A stretch of DNA of 8,243 nt, taken from Acidilobaceae archaeon. GTDB taxonomy: Archaea > Thermoproteota > Thermoprotei_A > Sulfolobales > Acidilobaceae. Where the stretch lies: NCBI GenBank assembly GCA_027057815.1, contig JALURD010000234.1, positions 1 to 8,243 of the forward strand, written 5' to 3'. The position numbers and the translations under genes are program-made. Shown here piece after piece: positions 1 through 5,555 of this stretch (the first letter of the stretch is position 1; the number at the start of each line of letters is the position of its first letter). The notes under the pieces were generated by a model. It made no database searches. It worked only from the letters and a program-made list of their open reading frames with translations, and had not been told where the DNA came from.

Positions 1-1132
1 AGAGTATGGGGGCCTGAACGTCCAGGTCTAGTACCTCCGCTGATTTGGGCGTCTTATCTATGAGCGTTGGCGGGTAGAGGAAGCGCGTCGGGGATCCCCA
101 CTGTATTACCCGGGCGCCCCTGGCCCGCGCGTCCCGGACCATCCTTTCGGCCTTCTCAACCAGGTACCTTCCTATCAGCGGGCCTACATCTATACCCGGC
201 TTTAGGGGATCCCCTGCCCTGAGCTTCTCCATCTCATCCTCTATAACGTCTACCAAAGCGTCGTGGACGCCCTTCTCCACTATAACCCACGCGGTTGAGC
301 AGCACGCCTGACCCGCATGCCTGAAGCGAGACCTGACTATAGCCCTCGCCGCTTCCTCCAAGTCAGCACCTGATAGCACTATCGCAGCGGTTCTCCCCAT
401 ACTATTCACGAGAACCCTGCGACCCCACGCCTGCCTCCAAAGGCTGGATGCCGTGATTGAGGATGCATATGCAACCACTAGCGACACCCTGGCGTCGGAT
501 GCCAGGAGGGATCCCAGCCCGCCACCCGGTCCAAGGATTAGTGCAACGTGAGGTGCCAGGCCTGTAGATGCCAATGCCTTAACCAACTCGACGGTGGCAA
601 GGGGCGCCTTCATGCTAGGCTTGACTAGGGCAGGCACCCCGTTAAGGAGGAGATAGGATAGCGCTGCGGCGGGCGCCGATAGGGGGGCAGTATAGGGAGC
701 TATTACAAGGCCTACCCCGGGGATCCTCCTTATCCCCGCTTCGAAGCCCGCGCCTACAGGGATCCTATAGTAGCCCCTCACCACAGGCCAGGGGTCCTCG
801 AGTATCTCTGCGGCTCTCGACACCTCCTCCGAGGCCTCACGCTTATTCATGCCCGCGTCCTTAGCTAGAACATCCACTAGCTCCTCCTCAATGGAGAAGA
901 GGGTCTCGGAGGCCTCTCTAAGGTACCCGGCCACCTCATCGGGACCCATTGAGGCGAGCGCGTCCTGGGAGGCCAGGAGGGCTCCAACCACTTCTCTAGC
1001 CTCGGAGGGGGAGGTAACGGTTACCCAGGCTAGGAAGCCGCCCATTGGCGATTGAATGGGAACCTCGACGTCGCCGCCAAGCCGTCTCCCCTTGTAGAAG
1101 CCCTCTACCCTCTCCAGGCTCTCTTTACTCAC
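1..1132 (-). CDS. Divergent aldehyde dehydrogenase superfamily protein (C-terminus beyond window)
   Basis: 377 residues are visible; the C-terminus lies left of position 1. The GTG start overlaps the stop of the adenosyltransferase gene (GTGA), implying coupled translation. The family fold is recognisable: a Rossmann-type cofactor region at residues 138-175 (VIAPYTAP, then LVKPS with Lys171), the nucleophile motif GQACC at 274-278 (Cys277 likely catalytic) and RAGDPL...GPLI at 306-319. Two key sites are unusual. The ELGGK-type motif carrying the general-base Glu reads NSMGR (243-247), so Glu is replaced by Asn. The glycine-rich FTGS segment reads YASS (222-225). Asn at the Glu position is typical of methylmalonate-semialdehyde dehydrogenases, which are CoA-acylating, so thioester release instead of hydrolysis is possible. 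The substrate is unknown. Superfamily membership is confident; a precise function is not. Confidence 0.85.
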   Translation of the reverse strand, partial: MSKESLERVEGFYKGRRLGGDVEVPIQSPMGGFLAWVTVTSPSEAREVVGALLASQDALASMGPDEVAGYLREASETLFSIEEELVDVLAKDAGMNKREASEEVSRAAEILEDPWPVVRGYYRIPVGAGFEAGIRRIPGVGLVIAPYTAPLSAPAAALSYLLLNGVPALVKPSMKAPLATVELVKALASTGLAPHVALILGPGGGLGSLLASDARVSLVVAYASSITASSLWRQAWGRRVLVNSMGRTAAIVLSGADLEEAARAIVRSRFRHAGQACCSTAWVIVEKGVHDALVDVIEDEMEKLRAGDPLKPGIDVGPLIGRYLVEKAERMVRDARARGARVIQWGSPTRFLYPPTLIDKTPKSAEVLDLDVQAPIL

Positions 1133-1716
1133 TTCTTGCCACCCTCTAACCTGGATATGTGTGATCCCACAGGCTCGTCTTCGTATCCCATACTCCGCGA
1201 TACGTACACCGCTATGGCGAATAGGGCGTCACTAGCCCTATTCATAATCTTAAGTAGGACCCCGTCTACACTAAAGCCCGTCCGCTGCAGCGCAACTAGC
1301 CTCCTCTCAGCACGCCTTACAACCGCCCGGGCCACGTGAAGCGCCGCCGCCGGGATAGGCCCACCGGGTAGTATGAAGTTCCTGAGTGGGGCCTTACCGT
1401 AGTATTTGTCTGTCACCGACTCCAGCCATTTCACGTGTTCCTCGCCAACCACCTTCTTGCCTCCTGTTAAATGTAAGCCCACGTGGAATAGGATATCCTG
1501 GACTACGGCTAAGTCCTTCGATACTTCCTCTAGCCAGGAGGGCACCAGCGAGCGGGCCAGGCCTAGGTAGCTGGTTGCCTCGTCGAGGCTGCCCAGGAAC
1601 TCTATTATCGGGTGATCCTTTGGGACCCTGCCACCCGCTAACCTGCAGAACGTCTCCCCTTCGTCACCTGTCCTTGTATAGAGGCTCACTCCGAGGTTCA
1701 CCCGCCAGGCTGCCAC
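1129..1716 (-). CDS. pduO: PduO-type ATP:cob(I)alamin adenosyltransferase
   Basis: The product transfers the adenosyl group of ATP to cob(I)alamin to make coenzyme B12 in the cytoplasm. Diagnostic motifs are present in order: TRTGDEGET (residues 14-22, N-terminal ATP-binding segment), DE at 45-46, FILPGG (114-119), ALHVARAVVRRAER (125-138, with the conserved RRAER) and MNRASD (158-163, matching the family's LNRLSD). At 195 residues it is the normal single-domain size. The GTG start lacks a well-spaced SD; GTG codons 6 and 10 are alternatives, since homologues usually begin just before YTRTGD. It starts 18 nt after the phosphatase stop and overlaps the dehydrogenase start by 4 nt, so the three are probably cotranscribed. 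The B12-dependent enzyme it serves is not in the window. Confidence 0.93.
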   Translation of the reverse strand: MAAWRVNLGVSLYTRTGDEGETFCRLAGGRVPKDHPIIEFLGSLDEATSYLGLARSLVPSWLEEVSKDLAVVQDILFHVGLHLTGGKKVVGEEHVKWLESVTDKYYGKAPLRNFILPGGPIPAAALHVARAVVRRAERRLVALQRTGFSVDGVLLKIMNRASDALFAIAVYVSRSMGYEDEPVGSHISRLEGGKK

Positions 1717-1734
1717 TGGTAGCTTGGCTCCTAA

Positions 1735-2244
1735 TCACTCTGCATCAATGTCCCTCCTCGAAAGCTTCAAGGCGGCCCCGATGACGTCGCCGAGGCTTCG
1801 GGCCCGTCCTAGAACTTTGAGTGCCTCCTCCCCGCCCAGCTGGGATGCTATTATGTCGAGTCCCCTCAGGAGCATCTCTTGCTCCCATGACTGGGGACCG
1901 CAGCCCCTCCTAGCATAGTAGAGGCTGACAGCCTCCTTGTAACTCAAGCCCTTCTCAACTATGAGGTATGAGGCTAGGAGGGTTCCCGTCCTGCCGCAGC
2001 CAGCGTGGCAGTGCACGTACACCTTCCTGCCAGCCCTAACAAGCTCGATCACCTTAACTAGAGCCTTGTAGAAGTTGCTTATGGGCTCGACGCTGAAATC
2101 CTCAATAGGATAGCAATATACAACCGCTTCGCCGGCGTCAACGGGGCACGTGGGGTCCAGGCAAACCACGGCATCGAACCCTTCTACTTTAATACATCCA
2201 GGACCACCAGCCACGTAGTCATCTATGAAGGCGGGGCTGGACAC
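1735..2244 (-). CDS. Archaeal protein tyrosine / dual-specificity phosphatase
   Basis: A cysteine-based phosphatase of 169 residues, the compact size seen in Sulfolobus-type archaeal PTPs. The P-loop HCHAGCGRTG (78-87) contains the nucleophile Cys79 and phosphate-binding Arg85 of the CX5R motif. Asp49 in YPIEDF is a good candidate general acid, and Gln118 in GCGPQSWEQ occupies the Q-loop position. It should remove phosphate from tyrosine or serine/threonine residues; the target is unknown. The GTG start lies six bases after a G-rich stretch containing GGTG (minus strand, 2251-2260). It is the first gene of a tight cluster with the adenosyltransferase and aldehyde dehydrogenase, and starts 48 nt after the protease gene. 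A short inverted repeat in that gap could be an operator or processing site. Confidence 0.92.
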   Translation of the reverse strand: MSSPAFIDDYVAGGPGCIKVEGFDAVVCLDPTCPVDAGEAVVYCYPIEDFSVEPISNFYKALVKVIELVRAGRKVYVHCHAGCGRTGTLLASYLIVEKGLSYKEAVSLYYARRGCGPQSWEQEMLLRGLDIIASQLGGEEALKVLGRARSLGDVIGAALKLSRRDIDAE

Positions 2245-2275
2245 TGTGAGATCCCCACCCCACGAGGCCCGTATG

Positions 2276-2291
2276 CGACTTTAACTAGTCG
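2276..2291. repeat. Short inverted repeat between protease and phosphatase genes
   Basis: The arms CGACT (2276-2280) and AGTCG (2287-2291) are perfect complements with a 6-nt spacer. The repeat lies about 30 nt upstream of the phosphatase GTG and just past the protease stop. It may be a promoter-proximal operator or chance; the arms are only 5 bp. Confidence 0.3.
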
Positions 2292-2292
2292 A

Positions 2293-2895
2293 CTACAAAA
2301 CTGGCGCAATGTAGAACATCAAAATGAGCCACATGTAATGCGCTGTAGCTGAGGCTGCTATACCCCATCGGTGAGCTGTATAACCTAACAGTAAGCCTGC
2401 AATGAGCGCGGCTAGCACGAATACTAGCATTCCCGAGGCTATATGACCTAGCGCGTAGAAGCCACTAGAGAGCCACCAAGGCAAACCTATGCTTTTCAAG
2501 ATAATCTCCTGAACGACGCCCCTCCAGTATATCTCTTCAAAGAGGGAAGCCAGGCCCAGCGTAATCAACGTAGCTGCATTAGTTTTAACAACACTGTAAA
2601 CCGCCTCAACTTCAACACTCCTCCCTATGATACCTGCAGCTATGTTACCAGCGTAGAAGACCGCGTAGAGAACGGCTGCTACTCCTAGGCCTTTCATTAT
2701 ATTACTCAAGCTCAGCCTAAACGTAGACGCTAACCTTCCCCTAAAAACGATGGCAGAAACGCCTGTCAGCGCTGCCGCAGTTAAAGTGATAAAATACACT
2801 ATTCTATCAAAAGCGTAGGCCATCACCAGGTTGAATACTAGGGGCCCTAACGTGATAACCAGTAGTTTAGAGCTATTCCTTGCCAGCACCTCCAA
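2293..2895 (-). CDS. CPBP (Abi/CAAX-protease-like) family intramembrane metalloprotease
   Basis: A 200-residue, largely hydrophobic protein with about six predicted membrane segments. All three motifs of the CPBP/Rce1 glutamic-type protease family are present: EEIYWRG with Glu120-Glu121 and Arg125, FYALGH with Phe146 and His151, and a third histidine, His186, in the last helix region (SATAHYMW). The active site therefore looks intact. Relatives cleave prenylated proteins, process bacteriocins, give self-immunity to bacteriocins or act in signalling; the substrate here is unknown. The TTG start (minus-strand 2895-2893) is favoured because GGTG at 2903-2906 sits seven bases before it. It follows the repeat protein by 46 nt and is probably the distal gene of the regulator-led operon. 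Confidence 0.88.
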   Translation of the reverse strand: MEVLARNSSKLLVITLGPLVFNLVMAYAFDRIVYFITLTAAALTGVSAIVFRGRLASTFRLSLSNIMKGLGVAAVLYAVFYAGNIAAGIIGRSVEVEAVYSVVKTNAATLITLGLASLFEEIYWRGVVQEIILKSIGLPWWLSSGFYALGHIASGMLVFVLAALIAGLLLGYTAHRWGIAASATAHYMWLILMFYIAPVL

Positions 2896-2941
2896 GTGGT
2901 GGCACCAAGCGGCTTAGACTCGCTCTCCACGGCTTTTCAAG

Positions 2942-3673
2942 TTACCCCGTGCATGACACCTTAACGCTTCCAACATCGTATTCTACGATTACCACTGGTC
3001 CCTCTCCCGGATCACAGTCTATTGAAGCACTGCCTGTGTACTGGTTTGATGGCTTCAGCTTGACATCCGCGCTTGACCCGTCTATATGTATAGAAGCCTC
3101 ACCTATGTCAATACTAACCTCCATACTCGATGCGACCGGCAAGCTAACCCCTCTAACTTTAACCTCGCCCGTGTCCACACTCACATCAACAGAATCCCTG
3201 AAAGTTGAGTCCCTTATCTCAACCATGCCTACATTCACACTTAAGCTAGCCTCGCGCGCGTCAATGCCCCTCACGAGCACTCTGCCGACGTCGACGCTTA
3301 CATCTAGGTATTCTAGTTTTCCTGGAACCTTTAGCGTCACAACGGGTCCTTCCCCACTTCCAACTTTACATAAATATTTAATTTTTATCAACAAGGTTTC
3401 TCCGTCTCTATTAACATTATACGTAACGCAGTCCTCAATGTATTCCAGCCTTGCAACAAGGTCATTATCCTTGCCTTCAACTATTTCAACGCTTCCCACA
3501 TCAACGTCAACTTCGATGCTCGATGCTGCTGGACCTTGGTAGATAACCTTTGAAACGAAGTCACCCCTATCCCATGGAACCCATACTGGACGAGTTAGAA
3601 TCAGCATCGACGCTATTGCCACTACTACCAGGATAGCTGAAGCGACAACAAGTTTGACCGTGAAAGAAGTCAA
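2942..3673 (-). CDS. Membrane-anchored beta-repeat protein, DUF4097-like
   Basis: A 243-residue protein with one N-terminal membrane helix (about residues 7-27) acting as a signal anchor, followed by an extracytoplasmic domain built of repeats. The unit is roughly V(D/N)VG-x-V-x-(V/I), seen near residues 55-64, 126-134, 145-153, 165-173, 186-197 and 231-239. Alternating hydrophobic and polar residues with one turn glycine per rung is characteristic of beta-solenoids such as DUF4097 adhesin-like proteins. Four cysteines (82, 102, 220, 241) could form disulfides outside the cell. The TTG start is well supported: the strong SD site AGGAGGTG lies seven bases upstream and overlaps the stop of the preceding membrane-protein gene. 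Function is unknown; a role in envelope sensing or as an external scaffold is inference. Confidence 0.75.
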   Translation of the reverse strand: MTSFTVKLVVASAILVVVAIASMLILTRPVWVPWDRGDFVSKVIYQGPAASSIEVDVDVGSVEIVEGKDNDLVARLEYIEDCVTYNVNRDGETLLIKIKYLCKVGSGEGPVVTLKVPGKLEYLDVSVDVGRVLVRGIDAREASLSVNVGMVEIRDSTFRDSVDVSVDTGEVKVRGVSLPVASSMEVSIDIGEASIHIDGSSADVKLKPSNQYTGSASIDCDPGEGPVVIVEYDVGSVKVSCTG

Positions 3674-3680
3674 GCCAGCA

Positions 3681-3690
3681 CACCTCCTAA
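3681..3690 (-). promoter_or_regulatory. Strong SD site fixing the TTG start of the repeat protein
   Basis: The minus strand reads TTAGGAGGTG, seven bases before the TTG at 3673-3671. It contains the TAG stop codon of the upstream gene, so terminating ribosomes are positioned to reinitiate. Confidence 0.75.
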
Positions 3691-3998
3691 GTTTCGAGGC
3701 TCTCGCGGAGCCTCTCGATGGCTTCTCTGAGCCTCCTTATCTCATCCGCTACGTCGACTTCTCGAGCGGCTTTTTCCAGCAGCGTCTCACGCTCCTTAAG
3801 CCAGTCCCTGACCAGTTTAGCCCAGAAGACGACGGCGATACTGAGAAGAATGAAGACTATCCCTCCCCCGGCTATGCCCGCGGATTCTATTAATGCTAGC
3901 GAGACTCCCCCAAGTATCGCCCAAACAATAACTGTAACAACGAGAAATACAACATCAAGCCTCTTAACTTCCTCGCCTAAGTCGACTTTCCTACTCAT
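3687..3998 (-). CDS. Small two-helix membrane protein with C-terminal coiled coil
   Basis: With the ATG at 3998-3996 the protein has 103 residues. A GTG three codons upstream is also open, but GAGGTG at 4005-4010 lies six bases before the ATG and favours it. The layout is a charged N-terminus (1-14), membrane helices at about 15-36 and 41-61 joined by a short glycine-rich turn, then a long amphipathic helix rich in Glu/Arg/Lys (62-103) that should form a coiled coil in the cytoplasm. The start overlaps the regulator's stop by 8 nt (ATGAGTAG), and the stop lies within the SD site of the repeat protein, so all three are translationally coupled. No named family is recognised. The cytoplasmic coiled coil could couple the membrane module to the regulator or to itself; that is inference. 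Confidence 0.75.
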   Translation of the reverse strand: MSRKVDLGEEVKRLDVVFLVVTVIVWAILGGVSLALIESAGIAGGGIVFILLSIAVVFWAKLVRDWLKERETLLEKAAREVDVADEIRRLREAIERLRESLET

Positions 3999-4323
3999 CT
4001 CCCCCACCTCTGCATCGATCTAGGAGAGAGACTAGGCTGCTGGGCGTGACCCTCAACTCTCCAAGCCAGGCCAGCTTGTAGAACCTCTTCGCCACAGCCT
4101 TCCCCTTCTCCAGCACCACAGTGGACTTTACTATCCCAGCGCTCTCCAGCTTCTTTAAGTGAATCTTCGCCAGCGCCCTCGACACCCCAAGGGCTGAGGC
4201 TATTTCCGCTAAGTACATCTCCCCATGCCTTGCCAGCAGGGCTACCATAGCCAGGCGGATAGGGTGGGCTAAACCATCCATTAGCCTCGCCAGCTCCTCC
4301 AACTCTCTGCAACTAGAATCCAC
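3991..4323 (-). CDS. ArsR-type winged-helix transcriptional regulator
   Basis: About 110 residues from the GTG at 4323-4321. Residues 7-34 (LARLMDGLAHPIRLAMVALLARHG) are the typical ArsR/archaeal winged-helix opening. The helix-turn-helix follows at about 37-60 (YLAEIASALGVSRALAKIHLKKLE), then the beta wing at 62-84 (GIVKS...AKRFYKL). No metal-binding cysteine pair of the classical ArsR alpha3 type is visible, so the signal is probably not a metal. A longer reading to an ATG at 4413 adds 30 residues, but that stretch is AT-rich, overlaps the MaoC gene, lacks an SD and contains a good TATA box, so the short form is preferred. It heads a coupled operon of membrane proteins that it probably autoregulates. 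Confidence 0.85.
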   Translation of the reverse strand: MDSSCRELEELARLMDGLAHPIRLAMVALLARHGEMYLAEIASALGVSRALAKIHLKKLESAGIVKSTVVLEKGKAVAKRFYKLAWLGELRVTPSSLVSLLDRCRGGGDE

Positions 4324-4356
4324 ACCCCTGCCCCTGCGTAACAGAGAGTATACTAG

Positions 4357-4365
4357 TAATAAAAA
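4357..4365 (-). promoter_or_regulatory. Probable TATA box of the regulator-led operon
   Basis: The minus strand reads TTTTTATTA, about 38 nt upstream of the GTG start. Initiation about 25 nt downstream would give a leader of roughly 12 nt, common in crenarchaea. It supports the short form of the regulator. Confidence 0.5.
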
Positions 4366-4396
4366 GATTACGCGTATTAAATAGAAAATATTAAAG

Positions 4397-4885
4397 TTAG
4401 TGTGTTCTACCATGCTTCTTGGGAACCATTATTATCCTGTCGAATTCCAGGACAACCTCTCCCCTTTGATTATAGGCTCTCGTCTTGAGCCTAACTATGC
4501 CAAAACCAGGCCTACTCCTGGACTCCCGAGCTTCAACAACTTCAGCCTCCGCATATATAGTGTCCCCCGAGAAAACCGGACGCCTAAACTTAACGTTCTC
4601 AAGTCCAAGCATGAATCCCCTAGCTGAGAGGTGTGAAGTAAGGCCAACTGCTATCGCTAAAGTGAGTATGCCGTTCACAACTAGACGGCCATGGAAGGGA
4701 TCCCCCGAATAATGCTTTTCAACGTAGTCTTTATTAAAGTGTATTTGGTTTACATTATTTGTTAAAAGACTAAACCATATATTATCCACGTCAGTAAGCG
4801 TACGTCCCACCGGGCTCTTGAACTTGAAACCCGGCTTCAGATCTTCAAAGTAGAATGCCTCTGCAAACCCGCTCTCCGCCAACAT
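4397..4885 (-). CDS. MaoC-like (R)-specific enoyl-CoA hydratase/dehydratase family protein
   Basis: A 162-residue single hot-dog domain protein. The signature region is LLTNNVNQIHFNKDYV (40-55): His49 is the conserved hydratase histidine, while the catalytic Asp of classical R-hydratases aligns with Asn44. The same Asn is, as I recall, usual in the mesaconyl-CoA-hydratase-like branch (LTMNT..LHFD), so it marks a subfamily more than damage. GRLVVNG (66-72) and FRRPVFSGDTIYAEAEVVE (100-118) are the standard second motif and outer strand. The likely activity is reversible hydration of an enoyl- or mesaconyl-type CoA thioester; the substrate is unknown. The ATG is preceded by GAGGTGG on the minus strand, a good SD. 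It is divergent from the cysteine operon and 73 nt upstream of the regulator. Confidence 0.88.
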   Translation of the reverse strand: MLAESGFAEAFYFEDLKPGFKFKSPVGRTLTDVDNIWFSLLTNNVNQIHFNKDYVEKHYSGDPFHGRLVVNGILTLAIAVGLTSHLSARGFMLGLENVKFRRPVFSGDTIYAEAEVVEARESRSRPGFGIVRLKTRAYNQRGEVVLEFDRIIMVPKKHGRTH

Positions 4886-4940
4886 ATACCACCTCTTAAT
4901 TAATCGTTGTCAGTCATAGTTACCGGGTTCAAGTCCACCC

Positions 4941-4951
4941 TTAAACCTTAG
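4941..4951 (-). promoter_or_regulatory. Possible TATA box for the MaoC gene
   Basis: The minus strand reads TAAGGTTTAAG, a purine-rich BRE-like start followed by GTTTAAG. Initiation about 25 nt downstream would leave a leader of roughly 35 nt before the ATG. The inverted repeat at 4983-5005 is an alternative promoter. Confidence 0.35.
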
Positions 4952-4982
4952 CCGCAAGCTCTAAGTGCAGAAATACGTCTCT

Positions 4983-5005
4983 GTTAATATGGCGAGTATA
5001 TTAAC
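4983..5005. promoter_or_regulatory. Perfect 8-bp inverted repeat at the promoter of the cysteine operon
   Basis: GTTAATAT (4983-4990) and ATATTAAC (4998-5005) are exact complements separated by 7 nt (GGCGAGT). The right arm, with the preceding GT (GTATATTA), is the best plus-strand TATA candidate for the serK gene and would place initiation near 5027, giving a leader of about 70 nt. The left arm is its mirror image on the minus strand, so the element could be a bidirectional promoter with the MaoC gene or a repressor operator covering the TATA box. Confidence 0.5.
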
Positions 5006-5038
5006 GCGCGATAATGATAGGCATAAGATGGACTCGCT

Positions 5039-5078
5039 ATGCCCGGAGACTTAGACGCTAACCCCGGGCATTGGGGTT
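5039..5078 (+). promoter_or_regulatory. Leader with two mutually exclusive hairpins upstream of serK
   Basis: Hairpin 1 pairs ATGCCCGG (5039-5046) with CCGGGCAT (5064-5071), a perfect 8-bp GC-rich stem with a 17-nt loop. Hairpin 2 pairs AACCCC (5060-5065) with GGGGTT (5073-5078), a 6-bp stem with a 7-nt loop. They share bases 5064-5065, and hairpin 2's loop contains the rest of hairpin 1's 3' arm, so both cannot form fully. The serK SD (5085-5090) follows immediately. This is the geometry of a regulated leader; regulation itself is inference. Confidence 0.45.
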
Positions 5079-5096
5079 GCCAAGGGTGATTGCGTC

Positions 5097-5519
5097 ATGC
5101 TGTCTGAATTGCATGAAGCGTCGAAGAGTTTCAAGGCCAAGATAGCCGTAGTTCCCATAGATTCCCTTAAATCCCACGAGCAAATAGTAGAGGACCACGT
5201 CAAGGAGCTAATGAATGATATCAGGAAGAGAGGTATTCTAATAAAGCCTATTCTGGTAGACGCAAAAACGATGATCGTCCTCGACGGTCACCATCGCGTT
5301 GAAGCCCTCAGAAGACTTGGAAGGAAACTTATCCCCGCTGTTCTAGTTGATTATGACGATGAATGTGTTACCGTGTCTTCGTGGAGACCAGACTGGAAAG
5401 TCTCCAAGGAACTCGTGCGCAGAGCAGGACTTAGCGGGCAGCTGCTCCCGCCAAAGACTAGCAGGCATAGAGTGTGCTTTGAGATTCCAGAAGTTAACTA
5501 CCCAATTGAGAAGCTGTAA
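5097..5519 (+). CDS. serK: ParB-fold free L-serine kinase (SerK-like)
   Basis: A 140-residue ParB/sulfiredoxin-fold protein. It has the ParB-type motif LDGHHRVEALRRLG (62-75, with DGHHR at 63-67), an upstream HE pair (27-28) matching the catalytic Glu region of archaeal serine kinases, and the C-terminal LPPKTSRH motif (117-124) typical of this group. Characterised relatives from Thermococcus (ADP-dependent) and Staphylothermus (ATP-dependent) phosphorylate free L-serine to O-phosphoserine for cysteine synthesis. Placement directly before an O-phosphoserine sulfhydrylase supports that role over DNA partitioning. The ATG follows GGTGAT by six bases. The protein appears shorter than the Thermococcus enzyme as I recall it, ending soon after the LPPKTSRH motif. 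Which nucleotide it uses cannot be told from sequence. Confidence 0.85.
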   Translation: MLSELHEASKSFKAKIAVVPIDSLKSHEQIVEDHVKELMNDIRKRGILIKPILVDAKTMIVLDGHHRVEALRRLGRKLIPAVLVDYDDECVTVSSWRPDWKVSKELVRRAGLSGQLLPPKTSRHRVCFEIPEVNYPIEKL

Positions 5520-5555
5520 CCGCCCGGGGGAGAGGTCTCTCGGGGGTGTTGGACT

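Noticed and set aside
1052..1339. Plus-strand open frames opposite the adenosyltransferase and aldehyde dehydrogenase genes.
   Set aside because: They mirror GC-rich minus-strand genes with clear family motifs and have no recognisable content or SD sites.
4324..4413. A 30-residue N-terminal extension of the ArsR-type regulator with a hydrophobic stretch.
   Set aside because: The stretch is AT-rich, lacks an SD at its ATG, overlaps the MaoC gene and contains the best TATA box; the GTG at 4323 fits the family's normal length.
4921..4945. GGTTCAAGTCC resembles a tRNA T-loop on the plus strand.
   Set aside because: The flanking bases do not form a 5-bp T-stem, no CCA or acceptor follows, and no anticodon arm precedes it.
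5520..5555. GAGAGGTCTCTC and flanking GC-rich bases between serK and the sulfhydrylase, a possible hairpin.
   Set aside because: The stem is only 4-5 bp with a tiny loop, and the gap is already explained by the sulfhydrylase SD; a terminator here would split an obvious operon.
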